Source: Calycina herbarum (taxonomy: Eukaryota > Ascomycota > Leotiomycetes > Helotiales > Pezizellaceae). From it: a stretch of 64,000 bases of DNA. The stretch covers positions 186,001-250,000 of the forward strand of contig LLEY01000091.1 in NCBI GenBank assembly GCA_001414485.1, written 5' to 3'. A program made the translations under genes and the position numbers. The notes beneath the pieces are model-generated. The model did not search any database. It worked only from the letters and a program-made list of their open reading frames with translations, and had not been told where the DNA came from. Shown in pieces: positions 21,195 to 32,209 of the stretch (position 1 is its first letter; the number at the start of each line of letters is the position of its first letter).

Positions 21195-21710
21195 GTACCA
21201 TGGTCCTGGCGTATACGAGTTATAAGCGTATGAGCTATGGTATACCCGTATACCATGATTCTTTGAATCTTTGAATTCACTAGCGTATATTATTCCGACA
21301 ATCAAAGCCATGGTGCATGCATATATATATTCTTTGAAAAAAGTGAAGCTATTCCCACCTTTTTAAGCCTTCCTAAGTCTTTTTCTCCCAGCCTTTTACT
21401 TGTTTTCCAACCTCCTAGACCCACTTAAAGAGAAATTCCGCCTAGTTTTCAACTCCAAGAACATCAGAAACAACAAAAAACTTAATCAAGACTCCTAAAT
21501 ATCCATTCTGTATTGAAATCTCTTCTCAAGGTTTTAAAAAAATTTCCTTGCACTTTAAAAGTGGGAATAGCTTCAAAAAAGAGGGCTGGGATTCAAAGGA
21601 ATCAAAGAGACTTCACGTATAGCCTCGCATACGCTTATGGAAGTGGATATGGCATTCGCATATACCATGGCTTATACGCGTATACCTCGCATACGCCAGG
21701 ACCATGGTAC
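21195..21710. mobile_element. MITE-like element with CCATGGTCCTGGCGTAT inverted ends
   Basis: The left end GTACCATGGTCCTGGCGTAT (from 21195) and right end ATACGCCAGGACCATGGTAC (to 21710) are perfect reverse complements over 20 bp, with similarity continuing inwards (CGAG). If the TA next to CCATGG on each side is the target duplication, this is a Tc1/mariner-type MITE. Its subterminal parts are dense in short palindromes (CCATGG, GTATAC, GCATAC). No transposase is visible. A 38-bp segment inside (21510-21547) is identical to one just upstream of the gene at 22992. Confidence 0.65.
21510..21547. repeat. 38-bp exact repeat, copy 1 (partner 22894-22931)
   Basis: GTATTGAAATCTCTTCTC plus the following 20 bases (AAGGTTTTAAAAAAATTTCC) are identical at 21510-21547 and 22894-22931. 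The second copy is the leader of the orphan gene at 22992; the first lies inside the MITE-like element. Confidence 0.85.
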
Positions 21711-22680
21711 ACTTCTAGCTCTTTAGTATAAGATAAACATATAGGTAAGAGATTTAGAAAGTACTAAGAAGATGAAATCTGGTTTTTATTGCGTAGATAT
21801 TCCTAAACCCGGCCAAATAGTCTCGTTTCCCTTTCCTATGTAACAACATCAACTTTCAAAGGAGCTTACTGGACCTGTAATAGAAAAATCCTGGGTCTTT
21901 GAAACATCAAACACTTATAAACTCCCTCAAAACTCCATTCTTCAAGCTGTTTCGTATAAGATAAACTCCATAGAAAGAGATTAAAAAGCAATAAGAGAAT
22001 ATATTCTACTGGATATTCCTAAAACCATTGAAATAATAGCGTTTTCTTGCTTAGAAAGAATAGTACCAACTCTCAAAAGAACTCACTGAGCCTAAAATAA
22101 GTAAATTCCAAGTCTTTGAAGCATTAAACCTTTGTAAAGTTCCCCAAAATTCCATTCTCCAACTCTTTTCTAACAATAAAACTTCTCTTAGAAAGTAGTG
22201 AAAGCGTGACACCCACTTCTTCTTGTCTAAAGATAAGCAAAGCCGTTCAATTCAAATAATCCTGCTTCTCTTCTCCTATTTAATACTATCAACCTTCAAG
22301 GAATTTACTTGACTCAAAAGAATCAAACTCTGAGGGGTTGAAAAATCAAAACCACGCAAAAGCCCCCAAAGGCCTGTATTCTCAAACCCCTTCCCCATAA
22401 CAGAATCTCTCAAAACCAACTCCAGCTCTCGAAAAGAATACTTCGAGATATATATTCAGATATATTCCAGTAAAAGCACCCAAACATATCTGTTGAGCAA
22501 CTCATTTTCGAGAACATACCTCGCAAAGTCAAGTATAGCTCTCTAAAAGAACACTCCAAAAGAGACCTTAAGAGACATTCCAGGAAAGCATACAAAAAAT
22601 CTCTATTAACCAACCCATTTCCAACAAAAATCGATCTAAATACCCCCCCACATCCACCAAAAATGCCAGTTAGCCACCAG
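21711..22680. other. Degenerate repeat tract, no gene
   Basis: AT-rich. Repeated imperfect phrases (for example 'CC(A/T)AGTCTTTGAA(A/G)CAT(T/C)AAAC' and 'CTCCATTCT(T/C)CAA') at about 21,890-21,960 and 22,110-22,170 indicate a decayed tandem array. No supported gene. Confidence 0.5.
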
Positions 22681-22782
22681 AGTTGAAGAACAAGGCTTTC
22701 ACTCAATCAGCGAGGCTCAAACAAAGCCCTTTGTCTGTGAATCACCGAAAGAGGACAAGCCGGAAAATCCCCGTATCAACAA
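22681..22782. repeat. Dispersed direct repeat, copy 2 (partner 18041-18138)
   Basis: See copy 1. This copy forms the upstream region of the orphan gene starting at 22992, ending about 210 bp before its ATG. Confidence 0.7.
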
Positions 22783-22991
22783 AGGACCCAAGTCAGCCAC
22801 TAAGCGAGTCCTGATAACAGCAGCAGCAGTTCTGAATGGGAAAAGCCCAATTAATGGTCCCACTTCGGCGCACTAAAAAAGCACTAACTGCCCGTATTGA
22901 AATCTCTTCTCAAGGTTTTAAAAAAATTTCCATCTTAAAAACCTCAACGTCCCAAGAAAGTTCGCGGATCCGTCAACGATCAACACACAAC

Positions 22992-23935
22992 ATGGCGACC
23001 CTAACCCCAAACCCCTACGACGCCAACATGGCGACTACGAACGAGGCCGGAAACGTTGCTGTCCCTGCCGTCCCTGCCATTCCTCCTGAAATTCAACTCT
23101 TCCTTGCTGAAGGTACGATGCCCGTCGCACATCAGAAAGCCCTCTGCATTTTTATGTACGACAACAAGACCGCTAGCACGCCTCGAGGATGCCCACTATG
23201 GAAGGAGTGGAATCATTTCCTAGATGGTTTGAGATATACCCAAGATCCGTTGAGTTATGAGCAAAAAGCCAAGTTGCGAACGAAGGTTCAAGCAAGGATG
23301 AAGGCTTTCTGCAAGAAGATGGAGAAGGCCGGTGCGGTTCGAATTGTTAAGCCCACAGATGCATATGGAAATAGGCCCAAGGACAAGTTTGAGTTTGCTT
23401 CTTGGTGTGAGACGTGGAAGCTTGCGACGTGGGATGGAAGTTTGGAGAGACCTGATGATTGGGATCGTGCTGGTTCTGCTGGAGAGGAAAATGAAGCTGG
23501 TGAGTCACTATGATTGTTCTGTCGTGATGAGAAGCTAATTTGTGCAAAGCGAATGAACTTTAAGACCAAGCAGCCGCAAACACCGACGAGCAAGATTGGG
23601 AGTACTTTGATGAACCCCTTCCTCCAACATGGATCATCAATGAAGATGGTTGGGTTGTCAAGGATCCAGCTATCGTTGGTCCACCAGTCTTGAACGCAGG
23701 AGGTGCAGGTTATTATGGTCCAGCCGACGGCATCACTGATCAGTATCGACGTCCTGCGAAGAAGCTTCGTACTACCGGTCCCTCAAGTCTTGGATGTGGT
23801 ATTGAATGTTTGGCAGATCGCGAGGTACGTCTAGTCAAATCCCGGTATCGGAAACATAATCAAACATTGACTAACTCTCAATAGTCTTTTGCTGATGATA
23901 CTCCTTCTCCTTCTCCTATGCCTGACGAGAATTGA
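22992..23935 (+). CDS. Orphan-family protein related to the gene at 60843 (three exons)
   Basis: The exons are 22992-23499, 23565-23824 and 23885-23935, joined by GTGAGT...AAG and GTACGT...TAG introns with consistent phase, giving 272 aa. The start was placed at the first ATG after the leader repeat; the frame is open further 5' but that part is repeat sequence. No known domain. A helical core (about residues 40-135) aligns with the gene at 60843: LSYEQKAKLRTKVQARM versus LTDPQKRILRKRIINKI, then AGAVRIVK versus NGAVVEVR, then WCETWKLATWDG..DDW versus WCVSWLAPGWDG..ANW. This copy has an extra acidic/Pro-rich C-terminal region (about residues 170-272) that includes RRPAKKLR, a possible nuclear signal. 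The conserved Trp-rich block suggests a small fold peculiar to this lineage. Confidence 0.75.
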
Positions 23936-25162
23936 AGGATGCTTAGTTTGGATGGAATGTTTTGAGAACAATTGATGGAAGCAAAGTATTTGAGCTTTTT
24001 TGCGTTGGAGTTCTGGAGTTGGCCACTTCTTGAAGCATCTTGGGTACTTGGGCCAGAAAGGCCAGACATGTATCAACAAACAACCTTGGACTTTGATTAA
24101 TACAGATGATTCAACCCGGAAAACTGCTTCTTTGAAATGATAACTCTAATAAATGGAATGCTACTTTGTAGATAAATCGATGTATGACTCTAAACCACAA
24201 TAACACGACAGTTCAAGTCACACGGCTCACCGCATCGCTCTAACCTTTTGCAATTCGGCATCCAAAATTACGAAAGTGGAAGAAGACCGAATTGTACAGT
24301 ACTTCTTACCGCTAGGACGCGAACAATAACATCTACGTGCATAAATAATTGCAGCTTCTGACTGGTTAGAAAAAAGGGACAGTAAAGAAACGCCAACAAG
24401 TGGAGAAGATGTGGTTGAAGGAATTCCCACCGAGCCATGACGCGTGGTGGTTTGCACCCCACGACTGGTTGCGAACATCACTTGATCACAGTATTATGTG
24501 TGGACGAGGAGATCAAGAAACAATCTTCGATAATGGCTTTTTGAGTAGCAAGAAATCCAATACTCGTACATATCTTGAAACTTTTCAGAGAACGCTGGCC
24601 ATTTTCGATATCCGGGAATTTTCAAATTAAAACAAGATCGACGAACAAAGACCAAAATTCTTATCCCTTCCAATTCATAAATGGGGGGAGAGAAGATGAA
24701 GTAGAATTCGACGAGTTTCCTTACTAGCCAAATGGACTGCCTTTGTTATCTTCATATCTTCATATCTTCACGATGATCAAGAATGGAGTTGACGTTGAGG
24801 CAGTAAAGCGGCGCCATTTATCCGGGTAGAGGTAGCCTCGGCACCGCACCCCAACTTTGGAGCCCTTAGCGTGTGGGGTAGCTGGGGGTAGCGCCGCATA
24901 GCTACGCTTCCCAAGACGTCAGAGAGCAGTCTAACCAACCATCACTCACCTATCCCCCCTCTTACTTGTCAATAGCCACTAAGAACTCCACGCCGGTCTT
25001 TCCGTCCTTCCCTCCAGACCAGACGATGAGCAAGCTTATTAGCGTTATCAGTGGCATAGTCCTGTCCTGCATAGCCGTCCACTGGTTCTCCCTCTACATC
25101 ATCTGGATTCCGTCTCTTGACCTGCCTCTCTTCTTACTTATTGTCATACTCAATCTGTTACA
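23936..25162. other. Intergenic, no gene recognised
   Basis: Short open frames (for example 24400-24630 +) lack domains. The promoter of the acyl-CoA-synthetase-like gene occupies the right part; about 24835-24905 is GC-rich, with CACCCC/GTGTGGGG phrases that could be binding sites. Confidence 0.5.
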
Positions 25163-26949
25163 ATGCCTACCGACTCCTCCTACCCAAAGTTAGATATCCC
25201 GGATGTGGATATCTGGACCCTCCTCTTTGAGAGACCCGACTCGCAGAGGCAGTTTCCCGAGGATAAATGTGAGGGGTTCCTTTCTCCATACCCACTTTAC
25301 GGAAATATGAATGCTAACTGTTTACCTTTCGCAGTAATCTACAATGATCCCGAAGCAAACCGAACATATACCTATGCACAAGTCCGAAGCACAGCCATCG
25401 AATTCGGAAAAGGATTAAGATCCAATTGGGATTGGAAGAAAGGAGATGTGCTAGCACTCTTCACTCCAAACTGCGTCGACACACCAGCAATAACATGGGG
25501 AACACTGTGGGCTGGTGGAATATTGTCGCCCGCAAACCCCGGATATACCGCAGACGAACTGGCCTTTCAGCTGACAGACTCGGGAGCAAAGGGTTTGGTC
25601 ACACAGAAACCGTTTTTGAGTACAGCCCGGGAGGCTTGCAAGAAGGCTGGTATTGATGAAGACCGGATTATTCTCATGGGCGAGGAAAAGGATGAGACTT
25701 TCCGAATTAAACACTTCTCCGCGATCAAGAATCTTGCCGGAACCTCGAGATACCGAAAGGTGAAGATAAATCCCAAGAAAGACCTGGCATTTTTGGTATA
25801 CAGCTCGGGGACTACTGGACATCCAAAGGGCGTTATGCTGTCGCATTCGAACATTGTGTCCAATGTCATGATGGGAAACGTCAGCGAAGGCAGTAACCTA
25901 AAATGGAATGGTGGGAGGGATGACAAGGGAGATCAAATCCTGGCTTTCTTGCCATTCTTCCATATTTACGTATGTGAATCACGATTCCCTCACTATGCAA
26001 AAACTAATTGAATACCTAGGGTCTTACTTGTCTTGTTCACCAAGCCCTATTTTCCGGCTGGACACTCGTCGTAATGCCAAAATTTGATCTCGAAAAGTTC
26101 TGTTCCCATATTCAAAATCTCCACATCACATTCGCATACGTCGTACCGCCCGTAGTTTTACTACTCGGAAAACATCCAATCGTCTCTAAATATGACCTTT
26201 CCTCAATCCGCATGTTGAACTCCGGAGCCGCTCCTTTGACTCGAGATATCGTAGACGCAGTCTGGAAAAGACACAAGATTCCCGTCAAACAAGGCTACGG
26301 TCTCTCTGAAACCTCCCCAACAACCCACACCCAACGCTGGGAAGATTGGCAAACCTCCATCGGCTCTGTGGGAACCCTCCTCCCAAACCAAACAGCAAAA
26401 TACATGTCCGCAGAAGAAAATGAAGTCCCAGCAGGCCAAACAGGCGAACTCTGGATCAAAGGTCCAAACGTCTTCCAAGGCTATCTCAATAACCCCACCG
26501 GAACAGCCAATGCCCTGACCCCAGATGGATATTTCAAAACTGGCGATGTAGGACATCAAGACACGAATGGGAATTTTTGGATCACGGATCGGGTTAAGGA
26601 ACTCATTAAATACAAGGGATTCCAGGTTCCACCTGCGGAACTTGAGGGTCTTTTACTAAGTCATCCGGATGTTGATGATGTTGCTGTGATTGGGGTTTAT
26701 AATCCTGATCAGGCTACGGAGGTCCCCCGTGCTTTTATTACTCCCAGAAAGGGAGTTGAGGGGAGTAAGGCTAAGGGACAGGAAATTGTGGATTGGTTGG
26801 CGACTAAGGTTGCTAGCCATAAGAAGTTGAGAGGTGGTGTTACTTTTATCGATGAGATTCCTAAGAGTGCTAGCGGGAAGTTGCTTAGGCGGATTTTGAG
26901 GGATAGGGTTAAGGAGGAAGAGAAGAAGGGGCTGCCTTCCAAACTTTAA
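25163..26949 (+). CDS. 4-coumarate-CoA ligase-like acyl-CoA synthetase with peroxisomal SKL tail
   Basis: Two exons, 25163-25969 and 26020-26949, are separated by a 50-bp intron (GTATGT...TAG), giving 578 aa. It is an ANL-superfamily adenylating enzyme. Visible motifs are the phosphate-binding loop YSSGTTGHPKGVMLSH (about residue 215), GYGLSETSP (about residue 375), the YFKTGDVG hinge-adjacent motif, DRVKELIKYKGFQVPPAELE, and the catalytic-lysine motif PKSASGKLLRR near the C-terminus. Such enzymes use ATP to make an acyl-AMP and then the CoA thioester of an aromatic or fatty carboxylate. The protein ends exactly in SKL, a canonical type-1 peroxisomal signal. This fits the fungal 4CL-like group acting on phenylpropanoids or fatty acids in peroxisomes. 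The substrate cannot be fixed from sequence. Confidence 0.93.
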
Positions 26950-28853
26950 ATTGAGACTTTAACTATGTAGATGTCATTTTCGGGTCTCTGGGAAGGCCGG
27001 ATTTGTAGGGGTGTTTGGGTAGATAGGTAGATAGGTGGAAATATTAAGCATTACCTAGGTATGTTCTTGAGGTTCAAGTTGTGGTCATTCCTTCCGTGAC
27101 TTGGGAGTTAAAGTCGCTCCTTCCCACTTGGCTCGACCTAAACTCGTCGCCACCCCGCGTGGCAAGTTGGACTTGGAAAGGGAAGGCACGCCTCAGGTTA
27201 TGCCCTACCTACCCGGGTGTCACATTCCCACCTACACCTGGCCTACCCAGCTTTCATCTCTCACCTAGGTAGAAGAAGAACGACTCAACCCGAAACCACG
27301 AAAACAAAAGAGAAAAGAGAGAAAGTGAGAAAGAAACCAACCAGCCTGATTCTTACAAGCTGAATATTCGTTTTGTTTTTCTCCCCTGATATCAAAGCTT
27401 ACATCCTCATCCAATGCTCCAACAACTAAAGCTAGCAGTGTCGATTCCCCAATTACTCCAAAGACATATGAGTCCATAAAAATGTACACCTTGCGCGTTG
27501 AAAGACATTGGTATAAGTAGAAAATCGGATATCTCCCAACCACCGGGTCGATGTTGCCTTTTATTTCAAAGATTTCCTTGAGCACGGAAGTTGAGAGTCA
27601 AAGGCGCTTCTTCTCTCTTTTCTTACTTAGCCTTATACTACCCTAGCAGAATTGTATCGTGAACTGGTGCTAGTGCTGGAAAGGGAAGGCACGACCTGAT
27701 CTATTCTCAAAACACAAACGCCTTAAATACTACGAACGCAATCTATAGTGTAACCCGGTTTGATGGTAGCACTCGATTCGACGGCGCAATCAATTTCGAC
27801 GGCCATCTGACATTTGGATGTATTGATTTCTTGGAGTCGGAAAAGATATCGAGAGAGTTGGGAATCTTTTCAAGGTAACCAATTTTAATCTTTAGGTTTG
27901 CCTCGTTCTTGTATCCTCATCGATTGCTCCAATAACAAGAGTATCTTTCGCCCAGTTATTCCAGATACGTTTGATTGGGACACTTGGGGCTCTTGCTGGG
28001 CTTTTAAGAGGGAGGTGGAGAAAGCTGTTGTGAAATTTATTAGAGTTTTTACGTATAGTGGCCGAACTTAAATAAGTCGATAGGTAGATAGGCGGAAGGA
28101 CATGTTACCTAAGCTCTTTACTGCGCTTTCGTTGGCGTTCATTCCTTCACATGATCTTGCATCTTGCCCCGATGGTGACAGGAAACGAGAGCAAGGTCGC
28201 TCCTTCCCTCTCGTCTCCACCTAAACTCTTTGCCAACCCCATTGCGGAAAGGGAAGGTACTACAGTACCTTGGCTTTTGTCTCTCCACAGAAGAAAGCGA
28301 TGTGGCAATATCGCAGAACGACTAAAACGAGAAAGAAAATACGCTTTGGTGTAGAGTATTCTAAGCGATCGCTCGTTTTAAATCGTCTTCGAAGGCTGGA
28401 CTTCGCAGAGGCTTCGGATTGAGAAAAATAACCCTAACTATATAACTCGATTAATAAAAATTGGAAAAATACAGTTAAAATACAATAGAATGGAGAAACA
28501 ACTATTTCATTAACTTATGAGTTTCATTCTATAATACTAAGATGACCTTTGATTTTGGGATATCCGTAGCTTTCTGGAATAATAGAAACCATTGTCCTAA
28601 ACATCTCGGAAAATCTAAGTAATTATTCTAGATATTTGGAACAATCAGCTTTAGTTGTCCTGAGAGGATAAAACAACGAGAGTTAATGTCCATCGCGAGC
28701 GTTAAAAAATAAAAATGCATCCATCTTATGGTTGCTGTCACGTGGCATCGAGTAGGAATCACTGTCACGTGTAGATTGCAGATAAGAATTTGAAACTGTT
28801 GATTTTCAGACAGCGACGACAACATTTCGAATATCAGTTTCGATTTCATCACA
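26950..28853. other. Intergenic holding a diverged tandem duplication and the ATP11 promoter
   Basis: No gene is supported. About 27,010-27,310 and about 28,070-28,335 share ordered blocks (GATAGGTAGATAGG, CATTCCTTC, GTCGCTCCTTCCC, ACCTAAACTC, GGAAAGGGAAGG), so a unit of about 1.05 kb appears duplicated in tandem. A smaller pair (ATCCTCATC.A.TGCTCCAA) recurs at about 27,395 and 27,915. Confidence 0.55.
28739..28771. promoter_or_regulatory. Twin CACGTG E-boxes in the ATP11 promoter
   Basis: CACGTG occurs at 28739-28744 and 28766-28771, both within TGTCACGTG, 83-115 bp upstream of the ATP11 start codon. TCACGTG is the site of Cbf1/bHLH-type factors in ascomycetes. The paired arrangement and position suggest function, but this is inference. 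Confidence 0.5.
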
Positions 28854-29894
28854 ATGGCAAGCTTTCGAGTTCCCACATTACGGAATGTTGTTTCCGGAGC
28901 AGCACCATATCTGCGAACAACACAGCGTCGATGGGCGCAAGTTCATGATATCCGTTTCCTTGCCACGGATCAATCGAGTCGAATTCTCGAAAAGTACAAG
29001 GAGAAATTGAGCAAGAAAGCAAAAGAGTACGCTCTGCCAACCTCAATCCAATCCCCCCCTGCCAATTGTTAGCATCCAGCATGCTAATTGAACTTCCCAA
29101 ATAGAGAAGGACTCCAAGACATCAAAGAGCTCCAAGAACGATACAAAGACAAAATCCTCGACCTAAAAAAGAAAGCCTCAATCCCCCTCCCAACACTCGC
29201 ACCACCCCCTCCACCCCTCGATACCTCCTCTCCCTTTCCACCTCCCCCTCCAGCCCCTTCACCCCAAACCCCACCGACGAGCAATATCCCCTCGAAAACG
29301 CCGGGGATCAAGACCCTATCTTCATACATCAACATCGAGAAATCCCTCGCCCTCTCTCTCAAAGAACTCGAAACAATCTGGCGTCTCCGCCACGCCTCCT
29401 CCTCACAATCCCTCTGCGCCGTCATACCATTAGAAGCATGGTTACCCATAGAAGCCACCGCAAAATCCCACCCACAATTCATTCTCCCCCTCCCTAAAGC
29501 AAACTTCTCCGACACCCCTGATTCGACTCCTCTCCTTACAGAGATCCATATATTACAATGGTCATTCCCAGCTCCTCAAACCGTAACAGTTATCTTCACG
29601 CATCTAGCGGAATACAAGATTAAAGGTCAGTATTCGGAGCCGCATACGACTGTTACTTTTCACACTGAGATGGTGAAAGAGAAGGGGTTGGTGATGATGA
29701 AGGGGGAGGTTACGGAGGGGAGGGGAGTGAGTGTTGATGATGCGAAGTGGTTGGTTATGTGTTTGCAGAAGTTTTATGGAGTGCAGAGTTATGAGGGGGG
29801 TGGGGTTAGGAGGAGGTTGGTGGAGGAGTTTGGGAGGGGGGATGGGGGGTTTAGGTTGGAGACTCTTGTGGAGGAGGCGGAGAAGATTGTTTGA
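28854..29894 (+). CDS. atp11: Mitochondrial F1-ATPase assembly factor ATP11
   Basis: Two exons, 28854-29026 and 29105-29894, are joined across a 78-bp intron (donor GTACGC, branch GCTAAT, acceptor TAG), giving 320 aa. The N-terminus is basic and Ser/Thr-rich without acidic residues for about 35 residues (FRVPTLRNVVSGAAPYLRTT), a matrix-targeting presequence. The ATP11 signature follows: ILEKYKEKL..KAKEEGLQDIKELQERYKDKI spanning the splice junction, a Pro-rich linker (about residues 85-115), then the conserved domain with YINIEK, ELETIWRLRHA and a C-terminal KFYG..... segment. ATP11 binds free F1 beta subunits and prevents aggregation during assembly of ATP synthase. Its length fits the fungal family. 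Confidence 0.92.
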
Positions 29895-32209
29895 TTTGGT
29901 GATGGGGGAGGTTATAAAGCTAGATTTAGAGGGGTGTGGGGAGGGGGATGTATAACATGGGGGGTGTATGAGTGGTGTTGCTGGACTCAGAATGTGTCTG
30001 GTTTTTGCACGAGATGTGTAGGAATATAATGAATTCATGTTCTTTTCAAGGCAAGTGCCAGTATGATCTCAATTGTTCTTCAGAATTGAGAGTTTTTCTA
30101 CTAATACCTCTCCGCGGCTCTCATACATTTCCTTCTCGGTTTTAGTTCCCGGGGACATAGAATTTTTGTGCCTCTTCCCAACTACCAACTTCAAACTCCT
30201 CAAAGCTCTAGTACTCTAAGGAGGAAGAAAATGAGAGAGAGAACAGTCTTCCCACCTAATTTACTCTACTCACAAACCCCGGGTTTCCACAAACTATGAA
30301 ATCCCCCTGCCCTCCTTATTTTTTTGGTCATCGCTACAGACATGAAAAGTCCATTAACACACGTGGTGAGGTCTCGTTCTTCCCTGTGGGGTTGATTAAC
30401 TTTTGACTTTCTCCTGATGATGGATGCAAAAACTCCCAAATTAATTGTTCTTGGAGTTTGTGAGGTGGAGTTGAAATGGGGATTTAGTGTCGAAAGCTAT
30501 CTTACTGTTGATTTACCATCTCAATTTCGTGTTTCGTCGCTTCAATTCTCAAGGTGCTGGGAGTTCTTCGTTCATTTCACGTATCACTTTTTAGAGGCTA
30601 TGAGGGGAGATGTGTTGGTGGGTTGGGGGGCTATTTCCTAAAACGAGAGCAGACCCTTGTTTCGGCATCTTGTGGTGTTATTTTGTTTGTGATTGCTCAG
30701 GTGTCGCACTTGGAGCTTTTATACCTTTGAGCCCCGTGCACAAAACTCTCGTACTTCTCATTCTCGATTCAGGTCCTCGTATACACTTCTCACGCATCTT
30801 AGTTAAGTATTTGCAACTTTATCATGTCTATTCTTTTTTTTTCCTTCTTCGAAAAATGCAACGCTTCAACTGTTCAATTTTAAATACAACCAGTCAGTGT
30901 TCAGCTCAAGCTCTGTACGAAACTTGGATTTCACAACTCGCCCTTCCATGGTTTCTTCTAGGGCTTATCTCCGCGTTCATTCTCATTTTCCTCCGAGGTT
31001 GGTTGCGAGAGTTCTGGAGTTGAACGTTTTGTGTCCTTGAGCTTTGCTCGATAGTCTGAGATTGCGTCAAAAATCGTGAGGTGGGGGATTTGTTGTCGAA
31101 GGATGATTTGTTGTCGAAGGATGATTTGTTGTCGAAGGATGATTTGTTGTCGAAGGATGATTTGCTGTCGTTTTCATTTCTTTCTTCCCCGTTTAGTTCC
31201 CCGTTTAGCTATTCTGCTCCTCCTTCAATTAGTCAATGCACTAAACTCAATGTGATGCAGCGTATTTTTGTTGTAGGTCTCAATTGGATTCTACAAACGC
31301 GCTCCTCTCTTTATCGCCATCCAAATCCCGCCGATGGTTTTCAATTATCGTCTCGGTGTTGCTATTGAAGGTGGAAAAGTCCGTGCTTTGCACTTTATAG
31401 TTGGTTTTCTTGAGACATCCTCCAACTTTCTCGGTGACTTTACGAGGAGTGTTATGTTTGAGGAAATTCTTTGAAGAAATTTGATTTCTTCTCGAGCAGA
31501 AATGAAACACACCACCCGTCTGCATTACTTCAGTGCTCTTAAATTAGTCTACACTCTCCCTTCTGCCATGTTCGAGTTCTTGGCTTCTCCTTGTTCTCCG
31601 TCATATCTTTCGGCCAGTTCTCTGGCTGAGGCAACTGCCATCAACAAACTCTCAACCCTAAGTCTCAGCAAACCACTATAAAACCCACATATACCATCGC
31701 TCTTAAATCTCCATCCCTCACACCAGAAATGAACAGGACGATAATAAGTTTCTCTTCTGAGGAAATCACTTATTTGTTTCCTATTTTCCTGCAAGTATGA
31801 TTGCGGGAGTTAATGGATTATTGTATTGTGGTTGGGATTTGATGAGGCTGTACGGTACATGTGGGATAGAGTCGGGGTAGGAACATTGTGTCGAAAATCG
31901 TTTTGCTCTTACGTGTTTCGTTGCTCTTTTTTTCTTTAAGAGTTGCTGAGTACTTTATGCTATCTGTCACTTTGGGGCGAGCGCAGGAGTTCATGGTATC
32001 TTCCGCCCTTCTCCTTCTGGTGGCACTCTCTCACAAGAACGTCGTGAGTTGCTTTGGTTTCATACTATTACTTGAGAGGGACTCTTGGTGCGATTTTTTT
32101 TATTTATCTGTGGTGTGCAAGGCTTTATGGAGGTTTATAATATTCTTCAACTTGCATCTAGTGGCTCTAAATAATAATCTTCATACTTACACTATTCAAA
32201 GAAAAACAA
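29895..32209. other. Intergenic between ATP11 and the polyketide cluster
   Basis: No gene is supported. Open frames at 30417-30641, 30610-31023, 31481-31681 and 31888-32286 (+) are hydrophobic or featureless and lack splice partners. A minisatellite lies at 31092-31173. Confidence 0.5.
31092..31173. repeat. 18-bp minisatellite, about 4.5 copies
   Basis: The unit TTGTTGTCGAAGGATGAT is repeated head to tail; the last partial copy has one substitution (TTGCTGTCG). Because the unit is a multiple of three it keeps a frame open, producing an artificial LLSKDD repeat. No other coding evidence supports a protein. Confidence 0.85.

Noticed and set aside
29604..30038. Pro/His-rich 144-codon minus-strand frame
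   Set aside because: It lies antisense to the conserved ATP11 C-terminus and its composition is a by-product of G-rich coding sequence.
30610..31023. 137-codon hydrophobic frame
   Set aside because: Starts at no good context, no family recognised, no introns; hydrophobicity follows from T-rich sequence.
31081..31368. 95-codon frame with LLSKDD repeats
   Set aside because: Its only notable feature is translation of an 18-bp minisatellite; the rest is featureless.
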